Part shown: in pieces, positions 1 to 6,105 of the stretch
Position numbering within the stretch: position 1 is the first letter of the stretch
How the letters are laid out: every line of letters begins with the position of its first letter
Assembly: GCA_027623815.1 (NCBI GenBank)
Contig: JAQBUV010000067.1
Span: forward strand, 1-13,778
DNA length: 13,778 nt
Direction of reading: 5' to 3'
From: Casp-Chloro-G3 sp002816715
GTDB taxonomy: Bacteria; Chloroflexota; Dehalococcoidia; Lucifugimonadales; UBA3495
Notes under the pieces: model-generated
What the model was told of the DNA's origin: nothing
Database searches by the model: none
Seen by the model: only the letters and a program-made list of their open reading frames with translations
Made by a program: the position numbers and the translations under genes

Positions 1-362
1 TGGGGTCCACCTCACCCTCGGGCGGTACAATTTCAAACCGCCATCGCAGCCTTGATCTCACCGCCCTTGCGGTACATTATTGCTCCGCCGTTTACAGAGC
101 TGCCAGCGATCCAGCCGCGCCCCAAATATGGCCCCGTTCGCCTACGGCTTGTGGAGGCAGAAAAATGTTGCCGGTGGCGAGTGCTCACCTTACCCTGAGC
201 TTGCCCAAGTGGCTCAGAACGAACGATTAAGCGACCCGGCTAATCTTCAAAAGGTGCGGATCAGGGGCAGAATACGAAAGATTTTAGTGAGTTAATCAGG
301 TTACAATTGGAGTGGTACCCTTACAATAGCACTCTTGCATCCTCTGAGAGTATGAGAAGAAT
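1..362. other. 5' region without a supported gene
   Basis: No gene can be defended here. The plus strand is open from the window edge to a stop near 198 in one frame, and a second plus frame ends at 53-55; neither translation shows a recognisable motif. On the minus strand a GTG at 59-61 opens a frame that runs off the left edge, beginning MRSRLRWRFEIVPPEG. It could be the first residues of a divergently transcribed gene, but its ribosome-binding site is weak and only 20 codons are visible. A 6-bp stem (CTGAGC 195-200 with GCTCAG 212-217) is present but has no T tract. TACAAT at 322-327 is a possible -10 box for the next gene; no well-spaced -35 box was found. Confidence 0.3.
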
Positions 363-959
363 ATGAACTGGATAGACCTATTAGTACTGGTGGTTTGGGG
401 CCTCACCGCTATGTGGGGATTCAAGACCGGCATAATTCGCATGGTGGTTCCATTGGTAGTGGTGTTGGTCGGACTGGCTCTTTCCAGCCGCATCGCTGAG
501 CCGGTGGGCAACCTGTTCTCGTTTGTTTCCGAAAACGAGAACATACAGGCGGTGGCTGGCTTTATTGCCATCTTCCTGGCCTTGTTTATCCTTGGTGGGG
601 TACTCAGCAGTGTAGTGAAATCAGCCATCAGCATCATTCCCCTGGCCGGACTGGCCAACAACCTGGTAGGCGCGTTCATTGGTATTCTGATCGGCTTCGT
701 GCTTTTGTCCGGCATTCTCACCGGACTTCAGAAATTCCCCTTTGGAGGCGTCAGTGAAAAGATTGATGATTCGCCCTTGGGAACATTTCTAGCCGATAAC
801 TTCGACGTAGTTACCAGGGGGATAAAGCTAATCCCAGGAGACTGGAACCAGAAGGCACAGGGTATTACTAACGGTATCCAAGACCCCATTGATACTTTTA
901 ATACCTTCCAAGATGGTATCAATATCTCCCCCGACTTAATCCCATCCAATCTGAAGTAA
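363..959 (+). CDS. CvpA family integral membrane protein
   Basis: This 198-residue protein has the layout of the CvpA (colicin V production) family. A short N-terminus, MNWIDLLVLVVWGLTAMWG, leads directly into membrane. Four hydrophobic segments lie at about residues 5-20, 25-41, 61-85 and 97-121. The glycine-rich G(F)KTGIIRM-type loop between the first two segments and the PLAGLANNLVGAFIG stretch before the fourth are typical of the family. The C-terminal 70 residues are polar and rich in Asp, Pro and Ile, probably a soluble tail. The family is linked to envelope homeostasis and, in some bacteria, to colicin or stress phenotypes; its molecular activity is not settled. The start follows a purine-rich stretch (GAGAAGA) a few bases upstream. 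The next gene begins 262 bp away, so it is probably transcribed alone. Confidence 0.82.
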   Translation: MNWIDLLVLVVWGLTAMWGFKTGIIRMVVPLVVVLVGLALSSRIAEPVGNLFSFVSENENIQAVAGFIAIFLALFILGGVLSSVVKSAISIIPLAGLANNLVGAFIGILIGFVLLSGILTGLQKFPFGGVSEKIDDSPLGTFLADNFDVVTRGIKLIPGDWNQKAQGITNGIQDPIDTFNTFQDGINISPDLIPSNLK

Positions 960-971
960 AACATCAGCAAG

Positions 972-1008
972 ACGCTAGAAGTCTGAGAATTAATTCTTTC
1001 GGTAGCGT
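972..1008. repeat. Stem-loop downstream of the CvpA gene
   Basis: An outer inverted pair (ACGCTA 972-977 with TAGCGT 1003-1008) encloses a perfect palindrome GAATTAATTC (987-996). It starts 13 bp after the stop codon at 957-959. It could act in transcript ending or 3' stabilisation, but it has no T tract, so it is not called a terminator. Confidence 0.3.
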
Positions 1009-1013
1009 ATCAG

Positions 1014-1107
1014 GTCATTCCGGCTTGCGCCGGAATCCATCACAACATATCAAGCACCCCTGTATCTGGACACCGGCCTTCACCGATGGGACAAATAGAG
1101 TCCCCTT
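1014..1107 (-). repeat. Dispersed palindromic repeat, copy A
   Basis: This stretch of about 94 bp contains a perfect 8-bp hairpin, ATTCCGGC (1017-1024) and GCCGGAAT (1029-1036) around a TTGC loop. A second imperfect hairpin is built on CACCGG...CCGATG (about 1070-1087), followed by GGGACAAATAGAGTCCC. Read on the minus strand, the order of blocks matches 8609-8699: GGGACTCTATT, a CCGG-based hairpin, CCAGATACA, a spacer, then the CCGG hairpin ending in GGAATGAC. The spacer between hairpins is poorly conserved while the hairpins are kept, as expected of a mobile REP/MITE-type unit rather than a coding remnant. Confidence 0.7.
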
Positions 1108-1172
1108 CTTGACCCAGCAAGCTAACCACTACCGCTATTCCTAGACAGTGGGCGAGGTGTTTCAAATTGGTA

Positions 1173-1178
1173 TATAAT
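1173..1178 (+). promoter_or_regulatory. Candidate -10 box for the HNH gene
   Basis: A consensus TATAAT hexamer lies 43 bp before the GTG start of the HNH endonuclease gene. No good -35 hexamer is found 16-18 bp upstream, so this rests on the -10 alone. Confidence 0.35.
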
Positions 1179-1221
1179 TTATGCAGGTTGCCCACCATAA
1201 TCTGATCGAGGTGCAGAGCAG

Positions 1222-1824
1222 GTGGCTAAAAGCGCCAAAACTGGTCAGCGTGTCGCTGATGAGTTTGATCCAAGCGGAAGCGAGGCTCTTCCGGTTGTGT
1301 CGGCGCGCAATGTGCTGTCCGCCCCGGTTCTCGTGCTCAACCTCAACTACGTCCCCGTCAACATCTGCACGGCGCGTCGGGCCATTGTGCTGGTCGGCAA
1401 AGGCAAAGCCGAACTGCTGGACAAACACAGCGGAGAGGTTCACACCGTAACTGCAGTATTCGATATACCATCCATCATTCGTTTGGTCTATCTGGTCAAG
1501 CGTCCGTACGCTCCCCGCAAGATGTCCAACAAAGAGATTTTCCTACGCGATCATTACACCTGCCAATACTGCCAAATAAAGACCCAAGAACTGACCCTGG
1601 ATCATGTGATACCCCGAAGGCAGCACGGCCCGAATACTTGGGAGAATGTGGTGGCCGCCTGCCCCAAATGCAACCTCTACAAGGCGGGACGCACCCCGGC
1701 TGAAGCCAACATGAAGCTGATGCGCGAGCCGAAGGCACCTCAACCCAACCCTTACCGAATGCTACAAAACTACGTCATTCTGGAGCAGTGGATTCCCTAC
1801 GTCCCCTGGATGATCGCCGGCTAG
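1222..1824 (+). CDS. HNH endonuclease
   Basis: This 200-residue protein carries a zinc-stabilised HNH nuclease domain. It shows C114-x2-C117, the DH pair at 127-128, W140-x-N142, C147-x2-C150 followed by N151, and K154. The Cys pairs should hold a structural zinc while H128, N142 and N151 form the beta-beta-alpha metal site that cuts DNA. Before it, residues 36-66 (VLVLNLNYVPVNICTARRAI and the following GKGKAELL) are the characteristic N-terminal module of the widespread stand-alone HNH family. Its cellular role is unknown; it is often a conserved housekeeping-type gene rather than a restriction enzyme, and no methylase or phage gene is nearby. The start is GTG with GAGG about 10 bases upstream. 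The first 30 residues are not conserved-looking, so the true start could be a little further in. Confidence 0.88.
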   Translation: MAKSAKTGQRVADEFDPSGSEALPVVSARNVLSAPVLVLNLNYVPVNICTARRAIVLVGKGKAELLDKHSGEVHTVTAVFDIPSIIRLVYLVKRPYAPRKMSNKEIFLRDHYTCQYCQIKTQELTLDHVIPRRQHGPNTWENVVAACPKCNLYKAGRTPAEANMKLMREPKAPQPNPYRMLQNYVILEQWIPYVPWMIAG

Positions 1825-1872
1825 TAGGCTGTCGGCACTAGATTGACCCTAATCTAATGGACTGGCGCGGCC

Positions 1873-1949
1873 CCTTCTCCCATCAAGGGAGAAGGCTGAG
1901 ATGAAGGTGAATCCCCTCTCCTCAATCCTCTCCCACAAGGGGAGAGGAT
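1873..1949. repeat. Pair of GA-rich intergenic hairpins
   Basis: Two perfect hairpins lie between the convergent HNH and holB genes. The first is CCTTCTCCC (1873-1881) with GGGAGAAGG (1887-1895) and a 5-base loop. The second is ATCCTCTCCC (1925-1934) with GGGAGAGGAT (1940-1949), also with a 5-base loop. Related CTCCC/GGGAG hairpins recur at 3066-3135 and 11030-11099. They sit where a bidirectional terminator would be useful, but neither strand has a T run after the stems, so a dispersed repeat is the safer label. Confidence 0.7.
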
Positions 1950-1994
1950 GCCAACAATCAAAACACATTTGACCAGATACTAGCTGACTTGGAA

Positions 1995-3014
1995 TTACAC
2001 CCGGATTTTCACTCCGGGAAGGTTCAGCATTAGCACTTCCAGGGCCAACCGGGCGTTGGCATTGCTGTCCAGAGCCTCCAGGGTCTGATTCAACGCTTTG
2101 ACAAAGCCAACTATTTGCGGGGTGGTTAACTGGGTGGCCTGAAGACGCAGATGGGTGATCTCATCGGGATGCTGGACATACTCCTCGGCACCCTCTTTGA
2201 TCAGAATCAGGTCGCGCCACCAGCGCAGCCACAGATACAACAGCTCCTTGGTTGATTCACGATCACGGAAGAACCGGGCCGCCAGTTCGTTGGCGTAGTT
2301 GAATCGCTCGTGCAGACCAGATTCACAAATCTCCTTGATTTGCTCCAGATCGGCGACACGCTGCTCCAAAACCTGGGGGTCATTCAGCGCATTGATCGCC
2401 CAGCCGACGCAGCCCCGCGACAGCAACGCCAGGCGTTCAGCGATTTCGGCTGAAGCGGCATGCTCCGCCATCAGTTTCTTGACCATTTGCTCTTTGGCCA
2501 GCGGCAGCAGTTCCAAACGGCGGCAGCGGGACAGGGTGGTGGACAGCAATCCTTCTTCGTTAGCCGTCAGCAGAAGAATCAGCACCTGGGGCGGCGGCTC
2601 TTCCAGGGTCTTCAAAAGGGCATTGGCCGCCTCAATGCTCATAACTTCCGCGCCATCGAAGATGATGACGGTACACGAACCTTCAAAGGGCTTCAGGTTG
2701 GCCTGGTGCAGCGACTCTTTAACGTCGGAAATGCCGATTACGGTGCGCGTCGGCCCGCCCTCTTCTCGCTGGGTTACACCTACCACCCGCACGTCGGCGT
2801 GGCGGCCCTGGACGATGCGGACACATTGGGAGCATTCCCCGCAGGGAACTCCCACACCCTGGACACAGTTCACCGCTTGGGCCAGGTTCAGCGCCAGAGT
2901 CATTTTGCCAACGTGGGGCGGGCCGACCAGCAGATAAGCGTGGGCCAGCCGTTCCTGCTTCAGGCTTGACTCAAGCTGTTTGAGGATGTGTTCCTGGCCG
3001 TAGACTTGCCACAT
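1995..3014 (-). CDS. holB: DNA polymerase III subunit delta'
   Basis: This is the clamp-loader subunit delta' (339 residues), part of the complex that loads the beta sliding clamp for chromosomal replication. It opens with an HAYLLVGPPHVGKMT stretch in which residues 31-39 form a Walker A-like loop. A zinc module follows with Cys at 50, 58, 61 and 64. The Walker B-like strand VIIFDGAEVM lies at 116-125, and the clamp-loader SRC motif at 162-164. The C-terminal half is helical, as expected of the collar domain. The residue after the Walker A lysine is Met instead of Ser/Thr. That fits a subunit that often does not hydrolyse ATP and supplies the SRC arginine finger to a neighbour. It lies 142 bp downstream of lysA on the same strand, with repeats in between. 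Confidence 0.9.
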   Translation of the reverse strand: MWQVYGQEHILKQLESSLKQERLAHAYLLVGPPHVGKMTLALNLAQAVNCVQGVGVPCGECSQCVRIVQGRHADVRVVGVTQREEGGPTRTVIGISDVKESLHQANLKPFEGSCTVIIFDGAEVMSIEAANALLKTLEEPPPQVLILLLTANEEGLLSTTLSRCRRLELLPLAKEQMVKKLMAEHAASAEIAERLALLSRGCVGWAINALNDPQVLEQRVADLEQIKEICESGLHERFNYANELAARFFRDRESTKELLYLWLRWWRDLILIKEGAEEYVQHPDEITHLRLQATQLTTPQIVGFVKALNQTLEALDSNANARLALEVLMLNLPGVKIRV

Positions 3015-3065
3015 GGCTGCCTTCAGTGGGTGTTTGGATTAGACTTTGAGGGCGATAGCTGAGTC

Positions 3066-3135
3066 CCTCCCCTTACCAAGGGGAGGCTAGGAGGGGTCAT
3101 TTTACCCCTCTTTATCTCCCTTACCAACGGGGAGA
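3066..3135. repeat. Cluster of three GA-rich hairpins between lysA and holB
   Basis: Three successive stems are present: CCTCCCC (3066-3072) with GGGGAGG (3080-3086); GAGGGGT (3091-3097) with ACCCCTC (3104-3110); and TCTCCC (3115-3120) with GGGAGA (3130-3135). TTACCAA loops recur in the first and third. They resemble the hairpins at 1873-1949 and separate two minus-strand genes, so they may attenuate read-through or protect the lysA transcript end. No T tract follows on the minus strand. Confidence 0.6.
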
Positions 3136-3156
3136 AGGCGGCTTGCTAAACAGGCT

Positions 3157-4464
3157 CTAAGTAATGTCGCACAGCATCAAGTCTTGGTAGCTCTCTCGTC
3201 GGCGGATGACCCGACTCTTGCCGTCCTTGACCAGCACCATCGGCGGACGCGGGTTCAGGTTGTAGTTGCTAGCCATGGACGGACAGTATGCGCCCGACGC
3301 CGGAATGGCGATTATGTCTCCCGACTCGGCTGTGGGCAGCATTATATCCGACGCCAGAACATCGCCGGACTCGCAATACTTACCGGCTATGGTCACTTTC
3401 TCGACGGACTCCTGATTGGCTTTGCCTGCCGATACGACCTCGTAGGTAGCCTGGTACAGGGCTGGGCGAATGTTGTCTCCCATACCGCCGTCTACGCTCA
3501 CGTATTTGCGCACGCCCGGGATGTCCTTGATTGCGCCAACCCGATACAAGGCAACCCCGGCCGGGCCGATGATGGAGCGTCCCGGCTCGATTAACAGAGT
3601 GGGAAGCTCCATACCCAACTCAGCGCAGGTTGATTGCAGTGTAGAAACGATGGTCTCGGCGTATTCTGCCACCGCCGGAGGTTCCTGGTCGTGAGTGTAA
3701 GCGATGGCAAACCCACCGCCAGGACTGAATTCCGTCATCTCCAGGCCTTCCTCACGGAATCCGGCGGCGAACTTCAACACCAATTCGGTAGCCGCCCGGT
3801 AAGGGTCTAGCTCAAAAATAGGCGACCCCAGATGAAAGTGCAGTCCCTTGAGTTTCAGGTTGGACTTGGCCAGGGCCTGCCGAATCGCTTTAGCGGCGTC
3901 ACCAGTCTGAATTGAGAAACCAAACTTGGAGTCAATGATCCCGGTGGTGGTGTAGACGTGGGTATGCGGGTCGATACCTGGCGACACTCGAATCAGGATA
4001 TCCTGCACCTTGCCGGCATCAGCGGCAATCTGGTTGAGCAGATCAAGCTCGTGGAAGCTGTCCACCACCACCCGGCCAATGCCCTGTTCCACCGCCTCGG
4101 TCAGTTCGTGGGGAGTCTTGTTATTGCCGTGGAAATAGACTTTTTCCAGCGGGAATCCAGCGTATTGGGCCACCGCCAACTCACCGCCGGAAACCACATC
4201 CAGGCCTAGACCTTCTTCATGAAAAATCTTGGCCAAAGCCGGGTTGATGTAGGCTTTTGAAGCGTAGAGCACCTGGGTCGCGGGATACAACTTTCTAAAC
4301 TCGTTGACGAAGCTGCGGCAACGGTTGCGTAACGTCGCTTCGTCAAATATGTACACCGGAGTGCCGTACTCTTCGGCCAATTCAAGAGTGTTACAGCCGC
4401 CGATAATCAACTGACCCTGTTGGTTGATTTCAGCGGTGTCGGGGAAAACATTCTGGGGAAACAT
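3157..4464 (-). CDS. lysA: Diaminopimelate decarboxylase
   Basis: This PLP enzyme of alanine-racemase fold III catalyses the last step of lysine synthesis, meso-diaminopimelate to L-lysine plus CO2, in the cytoplasm. With the start used here it has 435 residues, normal for the family. The PLP lysine is K70 in YASKAY. The phosphate-binding GGG is at 249-251, EPGR at 293-296, the substrate-contacting C364 in CESGD, and the GAYCPSMASNYN block at 391-402. I chose ATG 4462-4464 because AGAGG sits 7 bases upstream of it and MFPQNVFPDT fits the family start. The longer frame would need a TTG at 4503 with no ribosome-binding site. No other lysine genes are in the window. Confidence 0.93.
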   Translation of the reverse strand: MFPQNVFPDTAEINQQGQLIIGGCNTLELAEEYGTPVYIFDEATLRNRCRSFVNEFRKLYPATQVLYASKAYINPALAKIFHEEGLGLDVVSGGELAVAQYAGFPLEKVYFHGNNKTPHELTEAVEQGIGRVVVDSFHELDLLNQIAADAGKVQDILIRVSPGIDPHTHVYTTTGIIDSKFGFSIQTGDAAKAIRQALAKSNLKLKGLHFHLGSPIFELDPYRAATELVLKFAAGFREEGLEMTEFSPGGGFAIAYTHDQEPPAVAEYAETIVSTLQSTCAELGMELPTLLIEPGRSIIGPAGVALYRVGAIKDIPGVRKYVSVDGGMGDNIRPALYQATYEVVSAGKANQESVEKVTIAGKYCESGDVLASDIMLPTAESGDIIAIPASGAYCPSMASNYNLNPRPPMVLVKDGKSRVIRRRESYQDLMLCDIT

Positions 4465-4526
4465 GATTGCGCCTCTTGCTACGTGGGACAGGGTTAAACC
4501 CAAGCCCGCAGTTTCTAGTCACCAGT

Positions 4527-4555
4527 ATCATAGGCCAGGCTAGTGGACTGCGCAA
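4527..4555 (-). promoter_or_regulatory. Candidate promoter for lysA
   Basis: Read on the minus strand, TTGCGC (4550-4555) and TATGAT (4527-4532) are separated by exactly 17 bp, a good match to a housekeeping sigma-70-type promoter. The predicted transcript would start near 4520, giving a leader of about 56 nt, too short for a lysine riboswitch. Confidence 0.45.
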
Positions 4556-4634
4556 TCACCCAGGTGTAAGTAACTCGTTCCTACTCTCCTGCCATCGCCA
4601 TTACCAGGGCGAAGCACTTTCGAGAATTGTCATT

Positions 4635-4658
4635 CAGGGCAACTTCTCAGTTGCTCTG
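4635..4658. promoter_or_regulatory. Inverted repeat between divergent promoters
   Basis: CAGGGCAAC (4635-4643) pairs with GTTGCTCTG (4650-4658) around a 6-base loop, with one G-T wobble. It lies upstream of both the predicted lysA and surE promoters and is transcribed from neither. It is therefore more likely a protein-binding site than an RNA terminator, though no regulator can be named. Confidence 0.35.
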
Positions 4659-4683
4659 GGTCGGTATCCAGTTGTTTGATGTT

Positions 4684-4712
4684 TTGATATTAATAATATC
4701 CCCTGCTAGAAT
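4684..4712 (+). promoter_or_regulatory. Candidate promoter for surE
   Basis: TTGATA (4684-4689) and TAGAAT (4707-4712) are separated by 17 bp. The -10 box is preceded by TGC, an extended -10 TGn motif. The expected transcript start is near 4719, about 62 nt before the proposed CTG start. This leader contains a 10-bp tandem duplication ATATATCTAC (4745-4764). Confidence 0.5.
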
Positions 4713-4780
4713 GACCCGTGACCTAGCTACGACAAACACCTACGATATATATCTACATATATCTACGATGAGATGAGACG

Positions 4781-5593
4781 CTGAAAATATTACTGACCAA
4801 CGACGACGGTATCCACGCCCCCGGATTGTGGGCGGCGGCCAAAGCCTTGAGCCAGGTGGGGGAAGTCTGCGTGGTGGTTCCCGACCGCGAGCAAAGCGGC
4901 ATTGGAGCCGCCCTGACTCTGCACCACCCGGTCTACGCCCGACCGGTGCCGACCGGCTCTTACGTGAATGAAGTGGGCGAGCATCCCAACCCAATATCCG
5001 CGCATATCGTCGAGGGAACGCCCGGCGATAGCTGCATCTTGGGCCTGGAGCAGCTAATCGGCAAGGTTGACCTGGTAGTATCCGGGATCAACACCGGAAC
5101 CAACCTGGGCTGGGATATTCTGGTGTCTGGGACCGTTGGCGCAGCCCTGCAGGGATATGTGCGGGGCTATCCGACCATCGCCATCTCTGTGGGATCGGTG
5201 CAGAACCCTCAATTTGAGGTGGCCGCCCAGTTCTTGCGGCTAACCGCCGCCCGACTGGACCAAGCGCCCACGCCCGACCTATTTTTCCTGAACGTCAACG
5301 TGCCCAGCGTATCTCTGGAGCAAATCAACGGCGTGCAGGTAACCCGGCTCTCCGGTCGCTCCTACAGCGAGTCGGTACGCTCTGAGGGAACCGGACATCA
5401 GCAACGTTACTGGATCTCCCGCAACCGTCCGGTTCACAGCGACAACGCCGAGGGCACCGACGCCTGGGCGTTGAAGAACAACCGAATCTCAATTACGCCC
5501 CTGCAACTGAACCTGACCCACCAGGAGCAGGTGCCAGATATTGAGGCTTTCATTGGCGACATTCCGGCCCAGTTGCTGAGCAAGAACGACTAG
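4781..5593 (+). CDS. surE: 5'/3'-nucleotidase SurE (CTG start)
   Basis: SurE is a metal-dependent phosphatase that removes phosphate from nucleoside monophosphates and is linked to stationary-phase survival. Read from CTG 4781 the protein has 270 residues and begins LKILLTNDDGIHAPG, the family's N-terminus. D8 and D9 are the metal ligands, S39 lies in VPDREQSG, N104 in SGINTGTNLG, and the SGTVGAA block follows. No ATG, GTG or TTG occurs in frame between the TGA at 4769-4771 and the CTG. The first conventional start is TTG at 4826, which would delete the Asp-Asp motif and make a dead enzyme. CTG is therefore taken as the real start, with the purine-rich GATGAGATGAGA region upstream serving as a weak ribosome-binding site. 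A sequencing error or point mutation turning ATG into CTG cannot be excluded. A stem-loop follows the stop. Confidence 0.9.
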   Translation: MKILLTNDDGIHAPGLWAAAKALSQVGEVCVVVPDREQSGIGAALTLHHPVYARPVPTGSYVNEVGEHPNPISAHIVEGTPGDSCILGLEQLIGKVDLVVSGINTGTNLGWDILVSGTVGAALQGYVRGYPTIAISVGSVQNPQFEVAAQFLRLTAARLDQAPTPDLFFLNVNVPSVSLEQINGVQVTRLSGRSYSESVRSEGTGHQQRYWISRNRPVHSDNAEGTDAWALKNNRISITPLQLNLTHQEQVPDIEAFIGDIPAQLLSKND

Positions 5594-5603
5594 GTAACGC
5601 AGT

Positions 5604-5632
5604 GGCGGGTTTGGCAACCTGCCCGGCGTTTT
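5604..5632 (+). terminator. Candidate rho-independent terminator of surE
   Basis: GGCGGGTT (5604-5611) pairs with AACCTGCC (5616-5623) around a TGGC loop with one G-U wobble. TTTT follows at 5629-5632. It begins 10 bp after the surE stop. The short T run, set off from the stem by CGGCG, makes it a weak intrinsic terminator. It overlaps the very end of the convergent gene. Confidence 0.5.
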
Positions 5633-5967
5633 CATGCCTTCGTGCTCACTCTCAATGTTGCCAGGTGTTCCCCAATGCTCTCTTCGTTCGCCAGCAGCCG
5701 CAACACCTCCCTCTGCTCAGCGTAGGCTGGCGCTTCCAGGGGATGCTGGTCGGCGGCGCGTCGGAAGTAGAATAGCTGCAGCGCCAGATAGGTCAGATAC
5801 CAGGGGATCACCCCCCAGCGAGCCGCCTGCCGCCAGTGGAAGAACTCGTGACAGCGTAGTGCGATATCGTCTTGAAAGCCCTTTCGATAGAATATGAAAG
5901 GCCACAGGGTTATGGCGTGGATGTTCTCCCGTTGCAGCCGGGGAACGGTAATTTCTATTGGGTTCAC
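5632..5967 (-). CDS. Small HExxH putative metallopeptidase-like protein
   Basis: This 111-residue protein is unnamed. Residues 40-44 read HEFFH, an HExxH zinc motif, followed by WRQAARWGV. A second acidic residue (E78 in HPLEAPAY) lies about 34 positions later and could be the third zinc ligand of a gluzincin-like site. A hydrophobic stretch, VIPWYLTYLALQLFYF at about 53-68, lies between them and could be a membrane helix or the core of the minimal fold. Small proteins with this HExxH-Trp/Tyr-PxE arrangement occur in many bacteria; no substrate is known to me. The start is GTG with a strong GGAGG six bases upstream. No signal peptide is seen. It is convergent with surE and divergent from the thiolase-like operon. 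Confidence 0.72.
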   Translation of the reverse strand: MNPIEITVPRLQRENIHAITLWPFIFYRKGFQDDIALRCHEFFHWRQAARWGVIPWYLTYLALQLFYFRRAADQHPLEAPAYAEQREVLRLLANEESIGEHLATLRVSTKA

Positions 5968-6000
5968 GTCCTGCCTCCACTGTGATTTTTGCTAGTCGAA

Positions 6001-6024
6001 TTTTACTTGGAATTTTACTGGAAA
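6001..6024. repeat. Imperfect 12-bp tandem repeat upstream of a promoter
   Basis: TTTTACTTGGAA (6001-6012) is followed directly by TTTTACTGGAAA (6013-6024). It ends 12 bp before the -35 box at 6037, where an upstream activator or operator would lie. Confidence 0.4.
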
Positions 6025-6036
6025 TAGGAAATATTC

Positions 6037-6066
6037 TTGACACAATTTGCATCGCCAAATTATCAT
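6037..6066 (+). promoter_or_regulatory. Strong candidate promoter of the thiolase-like/DUF35 operon
   Basis: A perfect TTGACA (6037-6042) lies 18 bp before TATCAT (6061-6066), one base from consensus. Transcription would begin near 6073 and give a leader of about 33 nt to the ATG at 6106, which includes a GAGG ribosome-binding site. This is the best-matching promoter in the window. Confidence 0.6.
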
Positions 6067-6105
6067 AGGGCCGCTTCCAATAGCTATAAGCTGAGGTAAC
6101 GAATT

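Noticed and set aside
80..295. A 71-codon open frame upstream of the CvpA gene
   Set aside because: No motif, atypical composition and no ribosome-binding site.
2299..2937. Long plus-strand open frame (212 codons) opposite holB
   Set aside because: It is antisense to a clear clamp-loader gene, rich in Arg, Ser and Trp from reverse reading, with no recognisable domain.
4465..4526. Lysine riboswitch or T-box upstream of lysA
   Set aside because: The predicted leader is only about 56 nt, too short, and no conserved core or terminator hairpin is visible.
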